A stretch of DNA of 64,000 bases from Leadbetterella sp964563435 (GCA_964563435.1 CAZLXI010000003.1:109678-173677); one strand, 5' to 3'. Positions 50,687-59,298 are shown, counted from the stretch's first letter. The notes: generated by a model from the sequence alone, not told the origin. Made by a program: numbers and translations.

Positions 50687-51817
50687 ATGGAAAAGTCGAA
50701 GCGTCTTGAGTCTTTGGATATACTTCGAGGAGCGGACCTCTTTCTTCTTGTAGGCTTGGAACCCGTGTTAAAACGGATGATAGATGCCATAGATCAGCCC
50801 TGGTATGAAAGGTTTATGGTAAATTTCAGGCATGTGGAATGGGAAGGATTTGCTGCCTGGGATTTAATCATGCCCCTCTTTCTTTTTATGGCCGGAGTTT
50901 CCATGCCTTTTGCTCTCTCCCGCTTTAAGCGATCAATAAATAAAAAAGCGGTGTATACACGGATTCTCAAACGGGTTCTCCTGCTTTGGATATTCGGTAT
51001 GATGTGCCAGGGAAACCTGCTCGGGCTGGATCCCGATAAAATTTATCTGTATTCCAATACTTTACAGGCCATAGCTGCGGGTTATTTGATAGCCGCACTT
51101 TTGTATCTGCACTCGGGTTGGAAGTTTCAGGTATCGGCTTCAGTGGCGTTGCTGCTGGTTTATTGGGCAGCCATGGAGTTTATTAGTGTACAGGGTTTTG
51201 GCGGAGGTAGCTACACACCTGACGGTAACCTGGCGGAGTGGATAGACAGGGTTGTATTGGGGCGTTTCAGGGATGCTGCTACGGTAGAGGCCGGCCAGGT
51301 AGTTTTTTCAGCGGGTTATCGTTATACCTGGATTTTGAGCAGCCTCAATTTTGGAGTGACCGTACTGAGTGGTGTTTTCGCGGGACATATACTGAAGAAC
51401 AAAAAAATGGTTCAGGGGCGAAAGTTGTTTCTTCTTCTGGCTATCGGGGCTGGACTCGTGCTTACCGGCTGGCTTTGGCATTTATGGCTGCCGGTGATTA
51501 AGAAAATATGGACAAGCTCTATGGTATTGATCAGCAGCGGTTATTGTTTTCTGTTGATGGGCCTTTTCTATTATCTGGTAGATTACAGGGGTTACGTCAG
51601 GCCGCTTTCCTGGTTAAAAGTATACGGTATGAATTCAATAGTAGCCTATCTGCTGGCCCTGTGTGTGAGTTTCAGCTCGGTCGGGCGCTCGGTATTCTGG
51701 GGACTGGAGCAATATATCGGACCGTGGTACCCGGCATTAATTGCTTTATCGAATGCAGTAATCCTGTATTTTATACTTTGGATGTTGTACAAAAGGGGGG
51801 TATTCCTGAGAGTTTAG
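50687..51817 (+). CDS. DUF5009/acyltransferase-like membrane protein
   Basis: 376 residues, about ten transmembrane segments. Starts with the family block SKRLESLDILRGADLFLLVG, followed by HVEWEGFAAWDLIMPLFLFM and GVSMPFALSR, characteristic of the DUF5009/COG4299 group related to heparan-alpha-glucosaminide N-acetyltransferase. Members are thought to acetylate sugars across the membrane using acetyl-CoA; the substrate here is unknown. It follows the regulator by 99 bp with a hairpin between them, so it is probably a separate unit. Confidence 0.88.
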   Translation: MEKSKRLESLDILRGADLFLLVGLEPVLKRMIDAIDQPWYERFMVNFRHVEWEGFAAWDLIMPLFLFMAGVSMPFALSRFKRSINKKAVYTRILKRVLLLWIFGMMCQGNLLGLDPDKIYLYSNTLQAIAAGYLIAALLYLHSGWKFQVSASVALLLVYWAAMEFISVQGFGGGSYTPDGNLAEWIDRVVLGRFRDAATVEAGQVVFSAGYRYTWILSSLNFGVTVLSGVFAGHILKNKKMVQGRKLFLLLAIGAGLVLTGWLWHLWLPVIKKIWTSSMVLISSGYCFLLMGLFYYLVDYRGYVRPLSWLKVYGMNSIVAYLLALCVSFSSVGRSVFWGLEQYIGPWYPALIALSNAVILYFILWMLYKRGVFLRV

Positions 51818-51871
51818 CTTATGATCCCTGCAAGAATGCCTTTTCGGAAAGTATCAGACACACTTCGATAT

Positions 51872-52549
51872 TCAGCTTCTTAATTTCACCAGGCTCAGGA
51901 ATTCTTCCTTTTTAGCATTTTCCTTAGCGAAAATACCGCCGAAAAACGAAGTGACCGTAGAGCTGGTCTGGTCGGCAATACCTCTTGATGATACGCAGAA
52001 GTGATCGGCATCAACCACTACCGCCACGTCTTCGGTTTCCAACACGCGGGTCAGCGTTTCTCCGATCTGGATGGTGAGGCGCTCCTGTACCTGGGGTCTT
52101 CTGGCAAAGTAGTTTACTATACGGTGAAGCTTAGACAGCCCGATCACCTTTCCGGTAGAGATATACCCGATATGAACCTTTCCCACAATAGGCACAAAGT
52201 GATGCTCACAGTTGGAATAAAACGTTATATCTCTTTCCACGAGGATCTCGCTGAAACGGTAATTGTTCTCGAAAAGAGTGACTGAAGGCATATTTTCAGG
52301 GTTTAAACCAGAAAACAACTCTTTAACGTACATCTTGGCTACTCGTTTCGGTGTACCGGCCAGACTTTCGTCGGTAAGATCCAGACCAAGGGTCTGCATG
52401 ATCTCCCGGAAATGTGTGGTAATCTTTTCTATTTTTTCTTCATCAGAAAGGACAAAAGCATCCGGCCGCAGCGGCGTTCTCGCGCTGGTCATCTGGTGGT
52501 CGTTGCCGATCTCATCTTCCGAGACCGTATTATTCAGGATATTCAACAT
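51872..52549 (-). CDS. folE: GTP cyclohydrolase I
   Basis: 225 residues from the ATG at 52549 (MLNILNNTVSEDE); an ATG at 52567 adds six residues (MKRKEI). Catalyses GTP to 7,8-dihydroneopterin triphosphate, first step of folate and queuosine precursor synthesis. FolE signatures: SNCEHHFVPIVGKVHIGYIS with the zinc Cys and His, LSKLHRIVNYFARRPQVQER, and DADHFCVSSRGI with the third zinc ligand. Overlaps the end of queD by 20 bp, so the two are coupled. Its substrate-product relation to QueD makes this a logical pair. Confidence 0.96.
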   Translation of the reverse strand: MLNILNNTVSEDEIGNDHQMTSARTPLRPDAFVLSDEEKIEKITTHFREIMQTLGLDLTDESLAGTPKRVAKMYVKELFSGLNPENMPSVTLFENNYRFSEILVERDITFYSNCEHHFVPIVGKVHIGYISTGKVIGLSKLHRIVNYFARRPQVQERLTIQIGETLTRVLETEDVAVVVDADHFCVSSRGIADQTSSTVTSFFGGIFAKENAKKEEFLSLVKLRS

Positions 52550-52940
52550 AATTTCTTTCCGTTTCAAATAATCTGATCTTCAGATCGAATCGCTTATCGA
52601 TCTTAGGACGTAAAATATCATAAATGACTACACAAATATTTTCGGCAGTCGGGTTTAAAGTTCTGAAATAAGGCAGGTCGAGATTCAGGTTCTTGTGGTC
52701 AAAAACATCCAGAATATGCTCACGGATGAGGTCGCTAAGTGCCTTAAGATCAAAGACGAAGCCCGTTTTGGGGTCCATTTGGCCACTAACCTTCACATGC
52801 AGTTCGTAGTTATGACCGTGGTAGTTAGGATTATTACATTTACCAAACACCCGTTCATTGGTTTCAGAATCCCACTCCGGATTATGAAGCCTGTGCGCAG
52901 CGTTAAAATGCTCTTTTCTAAATACGGAAACTCTTGTCAT
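52530..52940 (-). CDS. queD: 6-carboxytetrahydropterin synthase (QueD/PTPS family)
   Basis: 136 residues from the ATG at 52940 (MTRVSVFRKEHFNAAHRLHN). Longer in-frame starts back to 53066 lack family similarity. The zinc histidines are in HFNAAHRL and HGHNYELHV, the catalytic cysteine in FGKCNNPNYHGH, and ENICVVIYDIL is the expected helix. Converts dihydroneopterin triphosphate, the FolE product, to 6-carboxytetrahydropterin on the way to 7-deazaguanines, though eukaryotic-type PTPS activity cannot be excluded from sequence. It is the upstream gene of a queD-folE unit overlapping by 20 bp. Confidence 0.9.
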   Translation of the reverse strand: MTRVSVFRKEHFNAAHRLHNPEWDSETNERVFGKCNNPNYHGHNYELHVKVSGQMDPKTGFVFDLKALSDLIREHILDVFDHKNLNLDLPYFRTLNPTAENICVVIYDILRPKIDKRFDLKIRLFETERNYVEYPE

Positions 52941-53089
52941 GTACAAAGTTTGTGTACTACACATCTGTAAATACGCCCGAATGGCGAAAGGACAATATAA
53001 TAAATGTATTTTTTTAGGGAAAAGTTCAGAGCGCGCGTTTTTTTGTTGAAATAGTTTGAACCACATTACGCATGTAAGTACATGTAAGA

Positions 53090-53212
53090 ATCGTATGATT
53101 AAAAAAACTAATATGTACTTATATGCCTAATATAGTTTTAAAAAATAAGGCGGAGACGTTTAGTTTTTCACTTAATTGTTCACTGTTAGTTGTTCACTGT
53201 TCACTATCTTTG
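53090..53212. repeat. dispersed AAAAACTA/hairpin repeat, copy 2
   Basis: ACTTATATGCCTAATATAG at about 53117, GGCGGAGACGTTTAGTTTTT and GTTAGTTGTTCACTGTTCAC match, in reverse orientation, the three blocks of the copy at 25613-25789. The CATATAAG inverted part is shorter here. Its right end runs directly into the dnaX promoter. Confidence 0.6.
53205..53212 (+). promoter_or_regulatory. -7 element for dnaX, implying a near-leaderless mRNA
   Basis: TATCTTTG fits TAnnTTTG and ends five bases before the dnaX ATG at 53217. If transcription starts the usual few bases downstream, the mRNA begins at or next to the start codon. Confidence 0.5.
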
Positions 53213-53216
53213 CAAT

Positions 53217-54899
53217 ATGGATAACTTCGTCGTATCAGCCCGTAAATACCGGCCTGTCACCTTTGATTCGGTGGTGGGTCAGTCGCATATCACCACCACA
53301 CTCCGGAACGCCATATCGTCGGGTCACCTGGCCCAGGCTTTCCTGTTTACAGGGCCGAGAGGGGTAGGGAAGACCACCTGCGCCCGGATCCTGGCCAAAA
53401 CCATCAACTGCCAGAACGTCACGGCTGATACCGAACCTTGTAACGAATGTATATCCTGTAAGAATTTCGCCCAGAATGCTTCCTTCAATATCCATGAGCT
53501 GGATGCCGCGTCCAATAACTCGGTGGAAGACATCCGGAACCTGATCGACCAGGTGCGTTTTCCACCCCAGGATGGTAAATACAAGGTATACATTATCGAT
53601 GAGGTACATATGCTTTCACAGGCCGCATTCAATGCCTTTCTGAAGACCCTGGAAGAGCCGCCTTCCTATGCCATATTTATCCTGGCCACCACCGAAAAGC
53701 ATAAGATATTGCCGACCATCCTGAGCCGTTGCCAGATCTTTGATTTCAACCGGATCCGGATCAAAGACATGGCCCTGCACCTGGCTAAAATAGCGAATAG
53801 TGAGCAGGTGGCTTTTGAGGAAGAGGCTCTCGAGCTGATCGCGCTTAAAGCCGATGGCGGGCTGCGTGATGCCCTGTCGATGTTTGACCTTAACGTCACC
53901 TTCGCCAAAGACCGGACCCTGCGATATAAAGATGTGCTGGAAAACCTCCATGTGCTGGATTATGATTATTACCTGAAAATGACCGACAGCCTGTACCGGG
54001 GCGATATCACCCAGGTGATCCTGTTGCTGAATGCGATCATCACCAAAGGGTTTGACCTGCACCAGTTTGTGGCCGGGCTGAACGAGCATTTCCGGAATAT
54101 CCTGGTGTGCAAAAACCCGGAGACGGTTCATATCCTTGAACTGTCAGACAGCATCAAGGCCAGCTTCCTGGAGCAATCCAAAAGTATCTCTGTTTCCTTT
54201 CTGATGTCTGCACTCAGTGTGGGCTCACAGCTGGATATCAACTTCAAATCGGCTAAAAACCAACGGCTTCATGTCGAAATCGGCCTCCTGAAATTGTCAC
54301 AAATCACAGCGGTGCTAAACCTGGCTGAACTTCCTGAGGCTGAAAAAAAAACGCCTGACCTGACGGTTAAGACCCCGGAAATGACCCCAACGGTCACGTC
54401 GGCTGAGCCGGTTTTTCCATCGGCACCTAAACCCCTTCCCGGAAGAATAGCAGGTCTTAAATCGTTGAAGAGCTTCCGTAAGGAAGAAGAGGTCCCTGCG
54501 AATGTACCGGCCCCGGCGCTAGAAAATGATCCTGCGCCGGCAAAGGTCGATTTCACTGAAGGTCATGCCATAGGGGTACTCAGCGAGTTCTTCAAAACGC
54601 GTACGTCGACCAATGAAAAGCTGCTCTTTGAGAGTGGTTACGATATCACCGGCACGCATATCCGGTTTAAACTGCCGAACACCTTCCTCCTGAGCCTGTT
54701 TGATACGGTCAAACCGGATTTTCTGGAATACATGAAAAGGAAACTCAGGAATCCCGATATTACGGCAGATGCCATTGTTACGGCCGTAGAGTCTGTTGCG
54801 AAGCCGCGCACTGAGCAACAGAAATTTGAAGCCATGGCCAAAAAGAACCCGGTGCTTTGGGACCTGAAAAAAGGGTTGGATCTCGACCTTATTTTCTAA
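53217..54899 (+). CDS. dnaX: DNA polymerase III subunit gamma/tau
   Basis: 560 residues from the ATG at 53217 (MDNFVVSARKYRPVTFDSVV), the conserved start; an in-frame ATG at 53190 lies upstream of the -7 element. Clamp-loader ATPase: Walker A GPRGVGKTTCARI near 46-54, the zinc module with cysteines in CQNVTADTEPCNECISCKNF at about 64-83, Walker B YIIDEVHMLS and sensor LATTEKHKILPTILSRC. After the ATPase core (to about 360) comes a proline/alanine/threonine-rich linker and a C-terminal domain, so the tau form is encoded. I saw no slippery heptamer suggesting programmed frameshifting beyond an A run at about 54345, which lies in GAAAAAAAAAC and could support slippage. Confidence 0.95.
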   Translation: MDNFVVSARKYRPVTFDSVVGQSHITTTLRNAISSGHLAQAFLFTGPRGVGKTTCARILAKTINCQNVTADTEPCNECISCKNFAQNASFNIHELDAASNNSVEDIRNLIDQVRFPPQDGKYKVYIIDEVHMLSQAAFNAFLKTLEEPPSYAIFILATTEKHKILPTILSRCQIFDFNRIRIKDMALHLAKIANSEQVAFEEEALELIALKADGGLRDALSMFDLNVTFAKDRTLRYKDVLENLHVLDYDYYLKMTDSLYRGDITQVILLLNAIITKGFDLHQFVAGLNEHFRNILVCKNPETVHILELSDSIKASFLEQSKSISVSFLMSALSVGSQLDINFKSAKNQRLHVEIGLLKLSQITAVLNLAELPEAEKKTPDLTVKTPEMTPTVTSAEPVFPSAPKPLPGRIAGLKSLKSFRKEEEVPANVPAPALENDPAPAKVDFTEGHAIGVLSEFFKTRTSTNEKLLFESGYDITGTHIRFKLPNTFLLSLFDTVKPDFLEYMKRKLRNPDITADAIVTAVESVAKPRTEQQKFEAMAKKNPVLWDLKKGLDLDLIF

Positions 54900-54972
54900 G
54901 CGGGAAATTGCTCCTTTTTGTGCTCCGGCCGTCTGTATCGGCCGAATCCCGATCTCACTTCCAAACACAGGA

Positions 54973-56082
54973 TTACCGGGCGATAAACTCTCTGTAAAGC
55001 ATTTGGGTCACTTCCTGTAACAGCTTGTTATGAGGCCCTCCCGTACAATCTTTGCACCCGTTAGTAATAGCTACAATGCCGTATTTTTTACCGGGATGAA
55101 AAAACATGCTGCTGTATAGTCCGTACGCCGAACCCGTATGGCCTACAAGCTCTACTTCAGGTATCAGCTTTTCCGTTCTCAGCAAAGCCAGTCCGTAACC
55201 CTGCTTCACCGGCGTCTGCATCAGTTTTGAGCTCTTCTGGGAGAGTATCCGATGTTTTCCGGCTTTCCCGTAATTCATGTGCATGATCATATAACGGGCA
55301 AGGTCGGGTGGAGAGATCTTCATACCGCCTGTGGGAGAGAAGACAGGGGTGCTGACTCCCGGTTTGTACTGCCGGATTTCCTCCGTACGGGGATGATAGG
55401 CGGCCGGAGATTCCTTGTAGGACTGATCATACGAATAAAGTTTGGCAAACCGGGTACTGTCGAGCGCACCTATCCGGTAACCGCCGTACAGCCTGAGAGG
55501 TTTTAGAATATGTTCGTAGATGTAGTTGTCAAAGCGCTCACCGGATACCTTTTCCACCACCGCACCGAGCATATTGAAATTCAGGTTGCAATACTGATAA
55601 CCTTCTCCGGGAGCATAATCATTAAAGCATTTTGCCAGGTCGGGGTTCACTGACGGATCGACCACCCCCAACTCGAAATATCCTTGCGAATCATTCAGGG
55701 AAGAAGTATGCGAAAGCATCATCCGCAGGGTTATGGGAATATCCGGGAATTTCGGGTTCCGCACCGGGAAGCCCGTATATTGCCCGATCTCGTCGTTCAG
55801 AGACAGCTTTCCGGCTTCTTCCAGCTGAAGGATGGCTGTGGCCGTGAAAGATTTAGAGATAGAAGCGATCCGAAAGAGGTCGCTGCTGCGGAGAGATTCC
55901 CGGCTTTCCAGGTCTTTAACGCCCAGGGCAGCCTCATACAGCGGTTTTCCCTTTTTGACCACAGCAACAGACAGTCCCACAGCCTCATATTTGTCCATGA
56001 TCTCCTTTAAGCGTTGATCGGTGGAGGACTGAGCCTGAAGGAATAAAGTACAGGCGAAGAGAAAGAAGAGTGTTTTTTTCAT
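54973..56082 (-). CDS. secreted serine beta-lactamase-like hydrolase
   Basis: 369 residues with a signal peptide (MKKTLFFLFACTLFLQAQ). Class C beta-lactamase/PBP-like (PF00144) motifs: S74-I-S-K77 in FRIASISKSFTAT, Y164-C-N166 in YQYCNLNFNM, and HTG in VGHTGSAYG near residue 315. The family includes esterases, peptidases and lactamases; with no neighbouring resistance genes it is most likely a peptidoglycan or ester hydrolase. Transcribed alone on the minus strand. Confidence 0.9.
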   Translation of the reverse strand: MKKTLFFLFACTLFLQAQSSTDQRLKEIMDKYEAVGLSVAVVKKGKPLYEAALGVKDLESRESLRSSDLFRIASISKSFTATAILQLEEAGKLSLNDEIGQYTGFPVRNPKFPDIPITLRMMLSHTSSLNDSQGYFELGVVDPSVNPDLAKCFNDYAPGEGYQYCNLNFNMLGAVVEKVSGERFDNYIYEHILKPLRLYGGYRIGALDSTRFAKLYSYDQSYKESPAAYHPRTEEIRQYKPGVSTPVFSPTGGMKISPPDLARYMIMHMNYGKAGKHRILSQKSSKLMQTPVKQGYGLALLRTEKLIPEVELVGHTGSAYGLYSSMFFHPGKKYGIVAITNGCKDCTGGPHNKLLQEVTQMLYREFIAR

Positions 56083-56144
56083 TATAGAGGGAAGAAATAA
56101 TACTCAATTTATGAGTTGAACAGTAATATTTGTTCAGTTGTTTA

Positions 56145-56175
56145 TTGTTTAGAATGATTATAAATAATATATTTG
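56145..56175 (+). promoter_or_regulatory. promoter of the secreted protein at 56201
   Basis: TTG (56145-56147), 20 bp, TATATTTG (56168-56175), matching the Bacteroidota form. Start of transcription near 56181, 20 nt before the ATG. Confidence 0.6.
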
Positions 56176-56200
56176 CTTCAACAAACAAATTTGTACTAAC

Positions 56201-56908
56201 ATGAAATTAACAAGATCTGTCTCACTATTTCTTTTAACGATGAGTATCCTGGCTTTTCGCAGCCCGCTGAATGATGTAGGTTACTTTGAAGCGGAAGGGC
56301 AAAAGCACACCACCAAATTCGTAAGGGTATTATATGCAGGAGAGGGTTCTGAAGAAGAGGGAAAAGGCGACTCTGTTCAACAGCTTATCTTTGACAGCAA
56401 AGATCCGAAGGGCAACAACGTTAGGGTATATCGTTTCCAGATAGTGGCCAAAAACACCGGTTATGACGAGCTTCAGACCGCCCAGGATAAAGATTATAAG
56501 CTTAAATCGGTAGAAAACGGGGTAAAGCTGCACATTGAAGTACCTGTGGAAAATGGTAAACTACTGCTGGATAAAGCCTATGTAGGTAACCTGGCCTATA
56601 ACTTCGGCACAAGGGAAACTCGTCATATCCTTACGGCGGAAAATGTATCGGATATTGATCTTGATCTTCAGCAACTGGAGCTTCCCGTCTTCGGGAAAAA
56701 GCATAAGCCCGGTGACAAAGGTATTATTTACAATACAGGATATATCCGTTTAAAGCTGGCATCCAAAGCAAAACACATCGCTTCCGACCAGGTCAGCGAT
56801 TTCAATGCGGTGATTGACGGACCTGTTTCCATTACCCACGTACGGGGGAAGGAAAGAGCAGACCGGGCAGTCATGATCGATGAAGGAATAGTGAAAAAAA
56901 ATATCTGA
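56201..56908 (+). CDS. secreted protein of unknown function
   Basis: 235 residues. A signal-like N-terminus (MKLTRSVSLFLLTMSILAF) precedes a beta-rich domain (HTTKFVRVLYAGEGSEEEG, QLIFDSKDPKGNNVRVYRFQ, LPVFGKKHKPGDKGIIYN). No cysteine pairs, lipobox or sorting domain. I do not recognise the family. It has its own promoter and is followed by a palindrome, so it forms a single-gene unit. Confidence 0.75.
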   Translation: MKLTRSVSLFLLTMSILAFRSPLNDVGYFEAEGQKHTTKFVRVLYAGEGSEEEGKGDSVQQLIFDSKDPKGNNVRVYRFQIVAKNTGYDELQTAQDKDYKLKSVENGVKLHIEVPVENGKLLLDKAYVGNLAYNFGTRETRHILTAENVSDIDLDLQQLELPVFGKKHKPGDKGIIYNTGYIRLKLASKAKHIASDQVSDFNAVIDGPVSITHVRGKERADRAVMIDEGIVKKNI

Positions 56909-56927
56909 GTACCGGAAAAGCAGTTTT

Positions 56928-56974
56928 GAGCATGTTTAAGTTTTATCTTCAGCGACAAAAATTTAAACATGCTC
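56928..56974. repeat. palindromic repeat, GAGCATGTTTAA arms
   Basis: GAGCATGTTTAA and TTAAACATGCTC are perfect arms across about 23 nt. It is a shorter sibling of the palindrome at 14977-15037 and lies just after the stop at 56908. Confidence 0.75.
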
Positions 56975-57021
56975 TTATAGTTTTCTTTAAATCGCAGTAA
57001 CTTTGTTGAAAAATTACAGTT

Positions 57022-57465
57022 ATGGTATTAAGAGTGGCGATCGGCAGTGATCATGCCGGATTTCAGTACAAGAAAAAGATACTGAACTGGCTACAGGAGC
57101 AGAATTTTGTGACGGCCGATTTCGGAACCTACAGCGAAGAATCGATGGATTACCCGGATGCGGTGCATCCGTTGGCTGCAGCTTTGGAAAACGGGGAATA
57201 TGATTTCGGTATATTGCTGTGCGGCAGTGCTAACGGGGTATGTATCACCGCCAATAAACACCAGGGCGTGCGTGCAGGTCTCGCCTGGAATTTGGAGGTA
57301 GTGAAGCTGATCCGTCAGCATAACGATGCCAACATCCTGTGTTTACCCGCCCGCTTTATTTCGGAATTCCAGGCGGTGGAATATGCCCGTGAGTTCCTGA
57401 ATACGGCATTTGAGGGTGGCCGGCACGCTACCCGTGTGGGAAAAATCACCTTCCCGGTATGCTGA
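57022..57465 (+). CDS. rpiB: ribose 5-phosphate isomerase B
   Basis: 147 residues. Interconverts ribose and ribulose 5-phosphates. RpiB/LacAB signatures: VAIGSDHAGFQYKKKILNWL at the N-terminus, DYPDAVHPLAAALENGEYDF, and LLCGSANGVCITANKHQGVR with the active-site cysteine, followed by AREFLNTAFEGGRHATRVGK. TAACTTTG at 56998-57005 may be its -7 element, giving a short leader. Single gene. Confidence 0.95.
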   Translation: MVLRVAIGSDHAGFQYKKKILNWLQEQNFVTADFGTYSEESMDYPDAVHPLAAALENGEYDFGILLCGSANGVCITANKHQGVRAGLAWNLEVVKLIRQHNDANILCLPARFISEFQAVEYAREFLNTAFEGGRHATRVGKITFPVC

Positions 57466-57666
57466 TGTCGTATACCTGACGTAGGCATATGCTGTGTTTA
57501 AGGGTAAAATCCCCGGAAAATGAGTTGAATAACTTAATTTTAAGTTAATTTTAATATCTTCATGCAACCATTTAATAAAAAATTGCGTCTAATATAAAAA
57601 AGACAGAAAAATTTGTCTTATTTTGTAAAAAAAAAGAAGAAGTTATACGATAAAATTTACATTCAG

Positions 57667-58221
57667 TTGAAACGGTTCGGTAAAATATCAGTCATATTCC
57701 TGATGACGATCCTGGCGTCAGGGGCGCTGTTTGCCCAGAACGCACCGGAATCGAGGCTCAATGTAGGTAAGGATGCAAAAAAGGCCATTGTCCCCAGTTC
57801 TACTACTTCGATATTCGGAAAGATGCCCGAAAAGTTGAATTTTAATTCAAAAACCGAATTTACCCAGTTCTACCGTAATCTGCTACTGAAGAATACACCT
57901 GAAAGCAAGGCGGAAGTTGCTCAAACCCGTTCTTCTGAGGTTATATCTGAAAAGATCCGGTTTGGGAATATGTATCCCAACCCCGCTGTTAATTTTGTGG
58001 AGATCCCTTATGATGCGCTGGAGAACTTCAAAGATGCCCGCGTGACGGTCATGAATATGGTAGGTGCGCCGCTGCTTGAACATCCCGTTTCTACAGCCGC
58101 AGGTAAAACCGGTAAAATAAAATTAAATACCTCAAGACTTGACTCCGGCATCTACATGGTGCAGTTTGTGGTAGACGGGAAAAAAGTCAGCACGAAAAAG
58201 CTTCTTGTAGAACGTAACTGA
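57667..58221 (+). CDS. secreted protein with T9SS sorting domain
   Basis: 184 residues if started at TTG 57667, which gives a good signal peptide (KRFGKISVIFLMTILASGAL then FAQ). No ATG is present near the 5' end; a second TTG at 57613 would add 18 lysine-rich residues read through a run of nine A. The middle (ESRLNVGKDAKKAIVPSSTT) shows no known domain; the C-terminus is a T9SS type A sorting domain (GNMYPNPAVNFVEIPYDALE to SGIYMVQFVVDGKKVSTKKL). With only ~100 residues of mature cargo, it may be a small surface protein. It lies upstream of bamD. Confidence 0.7.
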   Translation: MKRFGKISVIFLMTILASGALFAQNAPESRLNVGKDAKKAIVPSSTTSIFGKMPEKLNFNSKTEFTQFYRNLLLKNTPESKAEVAQTRSSEVISEKIRFGNMYPNPAVNFVEIPYDALENFKDARVTVMNMVGAPLLEHPVSTAAGKTGKIKLNTSRLDSGIYMVQFVVDGKKVSTKKLLVERN

Positions 58222-58264
58222 TAATTTTATTGCAGGCCCTTCGTTTAATACCCAATACAATTCT

Positions 58265-58272
58265 TACCTTTG
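58265..58272 (+). promoter_or_regulatory. -7 element for bamD, implying a near-leaderless mRNA
   Basis: TACCTTTG fits TAnnTTTG and ends 4 bp before the bamD ATG at 58277. A TTG lies about 22 bp upstream of it, a slightly wide spacing. Confidence 0.5.
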
Positions 58273-58276
58273 TCTG

Positions 58277-59158
58277 ATGAATTTCAGGATATATCCTTTA
58301 CTCGTTTTAAGTCTGTTTATTTTTTCCTGCTCCAGAGAGTTCACTAAGGTTCAGAAAAAAGGTACCACGGAAGAAAAATACGCTGCCGCCATAAAGTATT
58401 ACAAAAAGGCGGATTATTACAAGGCCGGTGTATTGTTTGATGAGATCACCCCACTGCTGCGTGGCGACAGTACCGCGGAGAAAACCCAGTTCTACAACGC
58501 CTACGCTAACTACTATCAGGGTAACTACCAGATGAGCAGCTACCTGTTTAACTCGTTCTACGCTACGTACAATAATAGCCCTTTTGCAGAGGAAGCTTAC
58601 TATATGTATGCGCACTCTATGTATAAGGATACCCCACCGTATAACCTGGATCAGACCAACTCCATTACTGCTATTGATGCACTGCAAACATTTATTAACT
58701 CATACCCCGACAGCAAGTATGCTGATAACTGCTCAAAAAACCTGCAGGATCTTCGGGAGAGGCTGGAGCGCAAGGCGTATGAGAAGGCCAGGCTGTACTT
58801 CAAGACCCGCGACCCGTCGTGGGGCGGACTGAGCAACTACCTGGCATCCGTGGTGACCATCGAAAACTTTAAGAAAGATTTTCCGGACTCCAAATACAAC
58901 GAGGAATTGAGCACCATGCAGATCACTGCGCAATATGAGCTGGCCGATCTCAGCCTTTTCAATAAGCAGAAAGAGCGTTATAACGAGACCCTCGATTTCT
59001 ATAACAAGTTTGTGGATAAATACCCCAACAGCAAATACCTTAAAGACCTCGAAAAATATTACGACCGGTCGCTGAAGGGCCTGGAAAAGGTGGCGGAGAT
59101 CGAAAAGAAGATCGAAGAATTGAAGAAGCAGGCGGAAGAGGAGAAAGAAACCCGGTGA
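58277..59158 (+). CDS. bamD: outer-membrane assembly lipoprotein BamD
   Basis: 293 residues. Lipoprotein partner of BamA in folding barrels into the outer membrane. The lipobox is in LSLFIFSCSREF (cysteine near residue 18); tetratricopeptide repeats follow: EEKYAAAIKYYKKADYYKAG, KTQFYNAYANYYQGNYQMSS, ADNCSKNLQDLRERLERKAY, and FVDKYPNSKYLKDLEKYYDR. The C-terminal 20 residues are an E/K-rich helix typical of the Bacteroidota form. It precedes rpoZ in the order seen in many Bacteroidota. Confidence 0.93.
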   Translation: MNFRIYPLLVLSLFIFSCSREFTKVQKKGTTEEKYAAAIKYYKKADYYKAGVLFDEITPLLRGDSTAEKTQFYNAYANYYQGNYQMSSYLFNSFYATYNNSPFAEEAYYMYAHSMYKDTPPYNLDQTNSITAIDALQTFINSYPDSKYADNCSKNLQDLRERLERKAYEKARLYFKTRDPSWGGLSNYLASVVTIENFKKDFPDSKYNEELSTMQITAQYELADLSLFNKQKERYNETLDFYNKFVDKYPNSKYLKDLEKYYDRSLKGLEKVAEIEKKIEELKKQAEEEKETR

Positions 59159-59239
59159 TGATAGCTTCATCTGTATAAAAGTTGCATGTACTCCTGATTT
59201 TGTCCAATTGAGTAATCTGTCTCTTTACCGGTTTGTCGC

Positions 59240-59270
59240 TTTGATTTTTGTACTTTTGTTTGTAATTTTG
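59240..59270 (+). promoter_or_regulatory. rpoZ promoter
   Basis: TTTG (59240-59243), 19 bp, TAATTTTG (59263-59270): an exact match to the Bacteroidota promoter form. Start near 59276, 23 nt before the rpoZ ATG, so rpoZ need not depend on read-through from bamD. Confidence 0.7.
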
Positions 59271-59298
59271 CGTTTTCGTTTATAAAACTGATTGAAGA

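Noticed and set aside
54973..56082. antibiotic-resistance beta-lactamase
   Set aside because: Motifs fit the wider PF00144 hydrolase family; nothing in sequence or neighbourhood points to resistance.
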